DNA of 64,000 bases, from positions 1,965,136 to 2,029,135 of the forward strand of contig NC_011138.3 of the NCBI RefSeq assembly GCF_000020585.3, given 5' to 3'. Position 1 is the first letter of the stretch; the number at the start of each line of letters is the position of its first letter. Made by a program: the position numbers and the translations under genes. Under the pieces are notes generated by a model. That model was not told the origin of the DNA, did not search any database, and saw only the letters and a list, made by a program, of their open reading frames with translations. Shown in pieces: positions 55,396 through 64,000 of this stretch. The stretch comes from Alteromonas mediterranea DE (GTDB lineage: Bacteria > Pseudomonadota > Gammaproteobacteria > Enterobacterales > Alteromonadaceae).

Positions 55396-55812
55396 ATGGC
55401 AGAACAACAAGAAAACCAACCAGTCAGCGAAGAACAGCGCGCAGAATGGGTAAGAGAACAGTTTCAGAAAGCCAATAAGTTTCTCGCAGAAAATGGCGTA
55501 CTGTTTGACTCAGTCACAACAGAAGAAAGTCGCTATTTAATGCCTTACCTTGCGGTGTGGAAGATAAGAGCAATGGACGGCAAACAATACTGGGTAATTA
55601 GCGGAGATTTACCTACCGATTACACGTCAGTCGACAATGCTGCAGATGCGAAAGATGTGCTGCGTCATTTCGCTATGCATTGGCAGTTAAAAGCTGAGAA
55701 TTTGATTAATGCAGAAGGGGCAGACGATAGTCAAAAAGCGTTTGGCGCATTACTCATTAACCGCGCTGAAAGCTTGTTCGCTATGCAAAATACACCCGAT
55801 TTGTGGGCTTAA
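55396..55812 (+). CDS. DUF4826 family protein
   Basis: A 138-residue soluble protein with an acidic Gln/Glu-rich N-terminus, then QRAEWVREQFQKANKFLAE, RYLMPYLAVWKIRAMDGK, YWVISGDLPTDYTSVDNA and LRHFAMHWQLKAENL, recognised as DUF4826. Function unknown. ATG at 55396 has AAAGAGAG in front; the frame is open 25 codons upstream. Convergent with the acetyltransferase gene. Confidence 0.82.
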   Translation: MAEQQENQPVSEEQRAEWVREQFQKANKFLAENGVLFDSVTTEESRYLMPYLAVWKIRAMDGKQYWVISGDLPTDYTSVDNAADAKDVLRHFAMHWQLKAENLINAEGADDSQKAFGALLINRAESLFAMQNTPDLWA

Positions 55813-55828
55813 TAACGTTTTACTCGCC

Positions 55829-56287
55829 TTAATGCAATTGGGTTACGTCTGGCAGAGGGAATCGCTCTGCCGGGCATTTTAAACGCTGTCGAGGCACCCC
55901 AGCATCCATAAATACCTGACCATCAGGAATAAAACCAAGAGACTTGTGGTAAGAGACACTTTCTAAGTTACACACTACCTTGATAATGGGAAGGTTGTTT
56001 TGCTTTGCAGCTTTCAACAACGCTTTAAATAGCACGCGGTATACGTGTAAAGTTCGGTAAGAGCGCTTAACGGCTATGCGGCCAAGTTCCCCTTTTGTTG
56101 TTAGGCGCCCGGTAGCGATGGGGTCGTTATTAGCATCAACAATTAACACGTGACACGCTGAACTGTCGTGTTCATCGAATTCACTGGCCTGGGGAACGCG
56201 CCATTCCAAAACGAATACGTGTTCCCTTAGTGCTTTTAGTCGATGTTTATCCTTCTCCCAATCGACGTTCTTTACGGTAAACGTCAT
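55829..56287 (-). CDS. GNAT-family N-acetyltransferase
   Basis: A 152-residue acetyl-CoA-dependent acetyltransferase. The ACHVLIVDANNDPIATGRL strand, the acetyl-CoA loop region GELGRIAVKRSYRTLHVYRVL (the R/Q-x-x-G-x-G/A motif is atypical here), and VCNLESVSYHKSLGF with the C-terminal general acid Tyr are visible. It follows roxA by 9 bases and is probably co-transcribed with it. Substrate unknown. Confidence 0.85.
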   Translation of the reverse strand: MTFTVKNVDWEKDKHRLKALREHVFVLEWRVPQASEFDEHDSSACHVLIVDANNDPIATGRLTTKGELGRIAVKRSYRTLHVYRVLFKALLKAAKQNNLPIIKVVCNLESVSYHKSLGFIPDGQVFMDAGVPRQRLKCPAERFPLPDVTQLH

Positions 56288-56296
56288 ACGTGACTG

Positions 56297-57463
56297 TTAT
56301 CCCTCGAACCATTCCCAGTAACCATTATTGATAAGTGTAGTTAAGGTTTCTAAAAATGTAAAAGACGGTGCATCCTGACAACATGTTGCGTTCAAAATTG
56401 ACCCTGATGCCAGCACTTCAAACCATTCTTGGTCATTTTTAGCGAAAGTAAATTGGCTACCGTTTACATAGAGCGCACGAGGTAGGCCTCGCTTACCGTC
56501 GCAAAGTAACGCTCTAACCCCAGGGGCAGGTGCAAAGCTCATACCCGCGGCTAGGTCGTTTGAAACCTGCTCTAGGTTAACTTCGTTATCTAACGGGTAC
56601 TCTGGAATACCTTGTTCGCTCATCGCTTCTAATAGAGCAAGGGTAAAATCTTCACCGTTAATTGCGTCAATGAGCTGTTGTTTGAGGGCTGCGATATCGC
56701 TTGTGCTCACCAACGCCGGGTTATTTTGGTGTGTACGCCCAATATCAGTAAAACGATAGTTGTGCGCGCCTTTATCTAGCATCATCGCTAAACTCTCTGC
56801 TAGCTGAAGGTTGTCCGGAGCGCGATAGCCTACTGAGTAGGTCAAACTATCTTCCACTGTTTCGCCGTCGTGAGGCCAACCTGGCGGCACGTAGATCACA
56901 TCGCCGGGTTCGACTACAACGTCAATAACTGGGGTAAAACGTTCAATCTGTCGAAGTTTAGGGTGAGGAAAGACCTCTTTATAATCACCAGGTTGACCGA
57001 CACGCCAACGACGCTTTCCTTTTCCCTGAACAAGAAATACATCGTACTGGTCGATGTGGGCACCAACCCCAGCGCCGTTCGTTGCAAAGCTCACCATTAA
57101 ATCGTCTAAACGCCAGTGAGGAACGAATGAAAAGGGCGATAAAATGGGCGCAACATCTGGCACGTACTTGTCTACACCTTGAACCAACAGTGTCCACTTG
57201 CCCTGACAGGCATGGTCAAAGTCAGTAATGGGCCCTTGTTCAACATGCCAGTTTCCCTGTACGTTGCTGATCACTCTTGCATCCACCTCAGATTCCTGTG
57301 CGAGCCCGGCAAGGTCGTTTTCATCGATAGGGTCGTCAAAATCTGTGAAAAATTGCTTAATAACCACCGGCTTTTGCTGCCAATAGTGCTTAAGGAAAGT
57401 ATCGGCATCAAACCCTTTTCCGGTTTGTGCATCAATAAAGTACGAAGTGTCGTTGGTGCGCAT
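56297..57463 (-). CDS. roxA: Ribosomal oxygenase RoxA (50S L16 arginine hydroxylase)
   Basis: Fe(II)/2-oxoglutarate JmjC oxygenase of 388 residues, orthologous to E. coli YcfD, which hydroxylates an arginine of ribosomal protein L16. The iron ligands are H136 and D138 (GAHIDQYDVF) and H198 (PPGWPHDGE); the spacing is the same as in the E. coli protein (H125, D127, H187). The C-terminal winged-helix region is present. Gene lies near purB-hflD-mnmA-rluE-icd, as in E. coli, without phoPQ between. Confidence 0.94.
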   Translation of the reverse strand: MRTNDTSYFIDAQTGKGFDADTFLKHYWQQKPVVIKQFFTDFDDPIDENDLAGLAQESEVDARVISNVQGNWHVEQGPITDFDHACQGKWTLLVQGVDKYVPDVAPILSPFSFVPHWRLDDLMVSFATNGAGVGAHIDQYDVFLVQGKGKRRWRVGQPGDYKEVFPHPKLRQIERFTPVIDVVVEPGDVIYVPPGWPHDGETVEDSLTYSVGYRAPDNLQLAESLAMMLDKGAHNYRFTDIGRTHQNNPALVSTSDIAALKQQLIDAINGEDFTLALLEAMSEQGIPEYPLDNEVNLEQVSNDLAAGMSFAPAPGVRALLCDGKRGLPRALYVNGSQFTFAKNDQEWFEVLASGSILNATCCQDAPSFTFLETLTTLINNGYWEWFEG

Positions 57464-57635
57464 GGCGTCTCATTATTTTAGTGTCAGTGTACAGTTTAAC
57501 GCGAAAAGCGCTAAACATTGCTATTGCCGGCATTATCAAATATTGGTGAACGTATTACCACCTTACACCTTAAAACGGCGCGTATGGTGTGAAAAAATTA
57601 CGCGCGAGGTCTGGTGTGAAAAATCGTGCGATTGA

Positions 57636-58331
57636 TTAACAAATATGCGCAAGAATACCTTCGGCTTTAGTTTTTAAGTACTTTGGGTAAAGCAATAGGT
57701 GGTTGCCATGGAGTAGCGGCCTATTGTGTTCAGGACTTATTAATAATGAGCCGCTTCTATCACACATTGCAATTGTGTTTGGCGCCGTAAACTGCTCTAA
57801 CATGGCTGCACGGTTAACGGTCGCTCCCCAAATATCGAAATTTCCAAAGCGGCGAGATGATCGCCCTGCAATGACGGAACCTGTCGCTATACCTACACGT
57901 AAATAACATGAAGAAGATACCAAAAGTGGATGGCTATTCACTTCGTCTCTGGCTTTACACGCAAAGTGAAATGCCGCGGAAACAGCATCGCGAACAGACC
58001 GGCAAAGTGATTCTTTGAGTGAAGCGCGCTGATGAATATTCGTGTTAAAGCTGCTAGGAAGAATGTGCTTCGGATGAGCCGAAAACCCAACGGCGATATA
58101 TTGATCGCCATTAGTTTTTAGTGGGGTTAATTGATGTAGGCGGGCAAACTCGTCGAACTTTTCAAATAGGCCTTCAATAACTCCCATACATGTCATATCG
58201 CCATAGTCAGCGGCGAACTGCTGAAAGCCAGAAAGATCGGCAAAAATCACAACCGTATTTTCTACACGCTGTTTGGTAACCCAATTGTTTGTGGGTGGTA
58301 ACGGTATATCGATAGGTTTGTGCAACGCCAT
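57636..58331 (-). CDS. Class III adenylate/guanylate cyclase-like protein, altered active site
   Basis: A single cyclase homology domain of about 231 residues. Both metal-binding aspartates are present: in VVIFADLSGF and in KTNGDQYIAVGF, where the Lys that reads the purine is also kept. The Asp in NFDIWGATVNRAAML and the Asn of the VN motif are kept, but the Arg normally found in the V-N-x-A-A-R motif is replaced by Met. Loss of this transition-state Arg could lower or abolish activity. ATG at 58331 is chosen because AGGGCG precedes it; an ATG at 58376 lies inside the purB terminator. Confidence 0.78.
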   Translation of the reverse strand: MALHKPIDIPLPPTNNWVTKQRVENTVVIFADLSGFQQFAADYGDMTCMGVIEGLFEKFDEFARLHQLTPLKTNGDQYIAVGFSAHPKHILPSSFNTNIHQRASLKESLCRSVRDAVSAAFHFACKARDEVNSHPLLVSSSCYLRVGIATGSVIAGRSSRRFGNFDIWGATVNRAAMLEQFTAPNTIAMCDRSGSLLISPEHNRPLLHGNHLLLYPKYLKTKAEGILAHIC

Positions 58332-58373
58332 TCGCTCGCCCTGTATTGTTCGATTGGGTATTTTATTTACTGG

Positions 58374-58409
58374 CATAAAAAAACGCGGTGTTTTACGACC
58401 GCGTTTTAG
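58374..58409 (-). terminator. Terminator after purB
   Basis: On the minus strand AAAACGCGGT pairs with ACCGCGTTTT and is followed by TTTTTT. It lies 22 bases after the purB stop and overlaps the 5' side of the cyclase-like gene. Confidence 0.9.
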
Positions 58410-58430
58410 TGTAATGGAAAAGCGTTATGC

Positions 58431-60437
<2,007 letters not shown>

Positions 60438-60438
<1 letters not shown>

Positions 60439-61565
60439 CAGCGAATATAACTCTCAATAATACCGCCACCAAGGCATACTTCATCAATATAAAATACCGC
60501 AGATTGCCCCGGCGTTACCGCCTTTTGTGGCTCATCAAACATCACTTCAATGGTGTCGTCTTGAGTCGGCGTTATTGTACAAGGGATATCGGCCTGACGA
60601 TAACGGGTTTTAACTACAGCGCGCATAGGCTCTGTAATCGTTTTTCTATCTACCCAGTGCAGCTGTTTTGCTACCAAGCCTTTAGAGTAAAGGCGAGGGT
60701 GGTCGGCACCTTGGCCCACAATAAGCACGTTGCGAGCAACATCTTTATCAACTACATACCAAGGGTCGTCACCGTATTTCGCCAAACCACCAATGTGTAG
60801 CCCTTTACGCTGACCTAGTGTGTGGTACATCAAGCCTTCGTGCTGGCCAATTTCTTCACCCTCTGCGGTTTCAATAACCCCAGGTTGAGCGGGAAGGTAC
60901 CGCGCTAGAAAATCTTTAAACTTGCGCTCGCCGATAAAACAAATCCCTGTAGAGTCTTTCTTATCATGGGTGATAAGACCTTGCTCTTCAGCAATTTTGC
61001 GAACTAATGGCTTTTCGATATCGCCAACCGGGAAAAGGGTTTTAGCAACGTGCTCTTCGCCAAGCGTGTAAAGAAAATAACTTTGGTCTTTGTTGTTATC
61101 TAAACCGCGAAGCATCTGCCATTTGCCGTCTACCTCTCTGCGGCGCACGTAGTGACCGGTAGCAATGTAGTCAGCGCCAAGGTCTTCGGCTGCAAATTCT
61201 AGAAACGCTTTAAACTTGATTTCTTTGTTACACATGATGTCTGGGTTTGGCGTACGGCCGGCTTTGTATTCCTCTAAGAAATACTCAAACACGTTATCCC
61301 AGTATTCAGCAGCAAAATTAATAGTGTGTAGCTCAATACCTAGTTTATCAGCTACCGCCTGCGCATCTTTTAAATCTTCCGCTGCAGCGCAGTATTCATC
61401 GTTGTCATCCTCTTCCCAGTTTTTCATGAAAAGGCCTTCAACCTGGTAACCCTGTTGTTGAAGCAGGTAGGCTGAAACAGAAGAATCGACTCCGCCGGAC
61501 ATGCCGACGATTACTTTTTTGCTGGCGTTAGATTCAATATCACTCACTATGGATTGCACACTCAT
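60438..61565 (-). CDS. mnmA: tRNA-specific 2-thiouridylase MnmA
   Basis: Enzyme of 375 residues that makes the 2-thio group of wobble uridine 34 in tRNA Glu, Gln and Lys. The PP-loop ATPase motif is [16 protein letters not shown]. The first catalytic Cys lies in [11 protein letters not shown], the second in [15 protein letters not shown]-terminal beta-barrel binds tRNA. First gene of mnmA-hflD-purB. Confidence 0.97.
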
Positions 61566-61950
61566 TTGATTAATAAAAAAGAAGCCTTATTTGCTAATGG
61601 GGTCATGCATTAACATACTTATGAATTTGCCAATACAGTTACTTATTTGGTGGGCTATTCCACCAAGCTGCTATGTGAGCTTTAACGTAAGTTACCAAGA
61701 ACAAATAGGCCTGTTTTCGAGGTCGCGGATTTTATCAGATTCCGATCGGTAATTCACACTTAATCCTTATCTGATTAAGTAATTAAATTTGTACGTGGAC
61801 ATGCTTGGTTCTTAACGCATAAATGTTTCTATGCGTAAATAAGCACCACAAGGTACAGCTATGCCTATCGGTTGATATATTTCCAGCTTCTCGGTGCCAC
61901 ATTAGTGTGGTCGACAAAAGTGAATTCAAGTATTGGGCTAGGTTTAGTCA
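61566..61950. other. Intergenic region where nudJ lies in E. coli
   Basis: About 385 AT-rich bases between rluE and mnmA. In E. coli nudJ occupies this place; no Nudix motif (GX5EX7REUXEEXGU) can be read in any frame here. The region probably carries only the mnmA promoter. No terminator for rluE was recognised. Confidence 0.6.
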
Positions 61951-62493
61951 TCAAAAACTCACGTACTTGCCATTTTCAATGCCATCTATGGTCCAGTTGC
62001 CAACTCTATACCTAATAAGGCGAAGGGTAGGGAAACCTACGTGCGCTGTCATACGTCTTACTTGTCTGTTTCTGCCTTCTGTAATGGTAATCGACACCCA
62101 GCTAGTTGGAATAGATTGTCTGAAACGCACAGGCGGGTTTCTTGGCCATACGTCAGGCTCCTTCATCGCTTTTACTTTAGCTGGGCGAGTCATGCCGTCT
62201 TTTAATTCAACACCATCGCGTAGCGCCTGCATGGCTTTTTCGTCCATTACACCTTCAACCTGTACCCAATAGGTTTTGCTGGTCTTGGCTTTGGGGTTTG
62301 CCAGTTTGTGTTGAAGCTTACCATCATTAGTGAGTACTAAGAGGCCTTCAGAATCTCGGTCTAGGCGACCTGCAGCGTAAACATCGGGAATATCAATATA
62401 ATCTTTTAGCGTCTCTCTACCGTCCGCGTCGGTAAATTGAGAAAGAACTTGAAAGGGCTTATTAAACAGCACCACTTTGGCGTTTGAAGACAT
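61951..62493 (-). CDS. rluE: 23S rRNA pseudouridine synthase RluE
   Basis: RsuA-family pseudouridine synthase of 180 residues that modifies U2457 in 23S rRNA. The catalytic Asp lies in [20 protein letters not shown] (core AGRLDRDS). Further motifs are KTYWVQVEG, and the C-terminal [11 protein letters not shown] with [10 protein letters not shown]. No S4 domain at the N-terminus, as expected for RluE. Divergent from icd, as in E. coli. Confidence 0.95.
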   Translation of the reverse strand: MSSNAKVVLFNKPFQVLSQFTDADGRETLKDYIDIPDVYAAGRLDRDSEGLLVLTNDGKLQHKLANPKAKTSKTYWVQVEGVMDEKAMQALRDGVELKDGMTRPAKVKAMKEPDVWPRNPPVRFRQSIPTSWVSITITEGRNRQVRRMTAHVGFPTLRLIRYRVGNWTIDGIENGKYVSF

Positions 62494-63004
62494 GTTACTT
62501 CCGCTTGTTGATTGTCGAGATTTCGGTGGGGATTTTACTTCAAATCAAATTAACGCGCTTGAGAAAATTCAGCACAAATAGACGTTTCTGCACAGTAGTT
62601 TGTCGATAAATTCGGTGATCTTATGTGCTAAGACAATGGTATGACTTGTAACTCAAACTTTCGACCCTATACTAATGGTCGCTCCCATTTTTATAAGAGA
62701 GCGCATCTGCATAATTATTGGACAGTTTTAGCAGTGACAAGCGGGCTTGCTTGTACATCAGACCTTGCCGCTTTGCGTAACTATTAAGTTAAGCGTATGG
62801 CAACGAGGGGCTTATTGCTAACATAGGGAATTGAATAATATGCAGGGAAGAAAACAGCAAGTGACCTAATGCTTAATAAAAGCAAAAGGTGGAAAACATC
62901 AAATACGTATCGCATTGACTGTGGGCGCAATACAAATATTGCGGGTTAGTGCGACCTAATGGACTAAAGACGACAGTACCCTGTCGAGAAAATTGAGGTA
63001 TATA
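62494..63004. other. Long divergent promoter region between rluE and icd
   Basis: About 510 bases without a plausible gene. A small hairpin (ACAAGC, 6-base loop, GCTTGT, 62737-62754) is the only structure noted. GAGG 6-7 bases before ATG is the icd ribosome-binding site. The length leaves room for multiple promoters controlling icd. Confidence 0.5.
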
Positions 63005-64000
63005 ATGACCAAGTCTAAGATCATCTACACGAAGACTGATGAAGCGCCAATGCTGGCGACTTACTCACTTCTTCCAATTATCCAGAAGTTTGCTGCGGCT
63101 GCAGATATCGACGTTGAGCTAAGCGATATTTCACTTGCTGCACGTGTTTTGGCAAATTTCCCTGAGTATCTTTCTGAAGAACAAAAAGTGCCAGACGCGC
63201 TAGCTGAACTGGGTGAGATGACCCAAGACCCGAACGCTAACATCATCAAGCTTCCAAACATCAGTGCCTCAATTCCACAGCTTCGTGCAACTATCAAAGA
63301 ATTAAACGCAAAAGGCTTTAATGTACCAGCGTTCCCTGATTCACCAAAAACTGCTGAAGAAGAAGACATTCGCGAACGTTACGGTAAGGTGCTAGGTAGT
63401 GCAGTAAACCCTGTATTACGTGAAGGTAACTCAGATCGCCGTGCCCCAACTGCAGTTAAAAATTATGCACGCAAGCACCCGCATTCAATGGGTGAGTGGT
63501 CTCAAGCATCACGTTCTCACGTAGCCCACATGCGCGGTGGCGATTTCTACTCTGGTGAGAAATCAATGACGGTTGAGAAAGACGGTCACGTAAGTATCGA
63601 ATTTACGGGTAAAGATGGTAGTAAGAAAACCCTTAAACCGCGTGTGGACTTGCTAGCTGGCGAAGTTATCGACGGCATGTTTATGAGCAAGAAAGCGCTG
63701 TGTGAATTCTTCGAAGAGCAAATTGAAGATGCGAAAAACACGGGCGTTCTTTTCTCACTACACGTAAAAGCGACCATGATGAAGGTGTCTCACCCAATCG
63801 TATTCGGTCACTGTGTAAAAGTATTTTACAAAGATCTATTCAACAAATGGGGTGACCTGTTTGAAGAGCTAGGTGTTAACCCTAACAACGGTCTTGGTAG
63901 CGTTTACGACAAAATTGCAAGTCTACCAGAAAGCCAGCGCTCAGAAATTCAAAAAGATATCAACGCATGTTATGCCGACCGCCCTCCAATGGCGATGGTG
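63005..64000 (+). CDS. icd: Monomeric NADP-dependent isocitrate dehydrogenase, 5' part (continues beyond window)
   Basis: TCA-cycle enzyme of the monomeric (about 740-residue) type, here the first 332 codons. Recognised from KIIYTKTDEAPMLATYSLLP, the isocitrate-binding PNISASIPQLRATIKEL, PVLREGNSDRRAPTAVKNYA, KKHPHSMGEWS-like (seen as RKHPHSMGEWS) and the ATMMKVSHPIVFGH segment. This class shares no simple homology with the homodimeric Icd of E. coli yet stands in the same place next to rluE. ATG at 63005 is preceded by GAGG. Reaches the window edge without stop. Confidence 0.96.
   Translation, partial: MTKSKIIYTKTDEAPMLATYSLLPIIQKFAAAADIDVELSDISLAARVLANFPEYLSEEQKVPDALAELGEMTQDPNANIIKLPNISASIPQLRATIKELNAKGFNVPAFPDSPKTAEEEDIRERYGKVLGSAVNPVLREGNSDRRAPTAVKNYARKHPHSMGEWSQASRSHVAHMRGGDFYSGEKSMTVEKDGHVSIEFTGKDGSKKTLKPRVDLLAGEVIDGMFMSKKALCEFFEEQIEDAKNTGVLFSLHVKATMMKVSHPIVFGHCVKVFYKDLFNKWGDLFEELGVNPNNGLGSVYDKIASLPESQRSEIQKDINACYADRPPMAMV

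Noticed and set aside
57447..57635. 62-codon plus-strand frame upstream of roxA
   Set aside because: Lies in the roxA promoter region; no start signal and composition rich in Cys, His and Tyr as in random frames.

Overview
The window is a 64 kb stretch of ordinary chromosome from a marine gammaproteobacterium, most likely Alteromonas or a close relative. That placement is an inference. It rests on a tmRNA with tag ANDETYALAA, a monomeric NADP-isocitrate dehydrogenase, two TonB-dependent receptors, a receptor/TPR-sulfotransferase pair, a Coq7-type ubiquinone hydroxylase and moderate GC. No CRISPR array, prophage, rRNA or tRNA gene was seen.

Layout. 1-2.3 kb: the end of ahpC, then ahpF (peroxide detoxification). 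2.4-4.6 kb: a membrane protein and a PepSY-type reductase behind a Fur-box-like site. 4.6-12.9 kb: housekeeping and envelope genes (Coq7, a strictosidine-synthase-like protein, an S41 peptidase with a coupled lipoprotein, YgiQ, an EVE-domain protein, a DoxX-like protein). 13.1-22.8 kb: one tightly packed co-directional set made of a TonB receptor, a TVP38 membrane domain fused to a mercuric-reductase-like flavoenzyme, a DUF547 protein, a YnjB-C-D ABC importer and a YnjF-like CDP-alcohol phosphatidyltransferase. It looks like a complete outer-to-inner-membrane uptake and processing system with unknown substrate, and is the most interesting region. 23.8-28.9 kb: a decaying stretch with the tail of a NUC1 endonuclease, a broken GGDEF gene and a broken LysR gene. 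These surround an intact SatD-like/HTH regulator plus DUF3307 membrane protein, preceded by a double palindrome.

29-34.5 kb: a lipoprotein, a two-permease ABC exporter and tmRNA (ssrA). 34.8-40.1 kb: an old-yellow-enzyme relative, smpB, ratA-rnfH, and a BCCT transporter followed by a MarR regulator. 40.4-45.3 kb: a second TonB receptor with a TPR-sulfotransferase. 45.5-49.8 kb: ppsR and ppsA divergently arranged. 50.2-51.6 kb: an IS110-family (IS1111-type) insertion sequence with subterminal inverted repeats and a roughly 200-base non-coding right end, the expected place of a bridge RNA. 51.7-54.5 kb: a periplasmic molybdenum hydroxylase pair. 54.8-58.4 kb: small conserved genes, the ribosomal oxygenase RoxA and a class III cyclase-like protein with an altered active site.

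58.4-64 kb: purB-hflD-mnmA, rluE and icd, in the order known from E. coli. Here no nudJ is present and the icd position holds the unrelated monomeric enzyme. All functional calls come from reading translated sequence and recalling family motifs. No database search was run.
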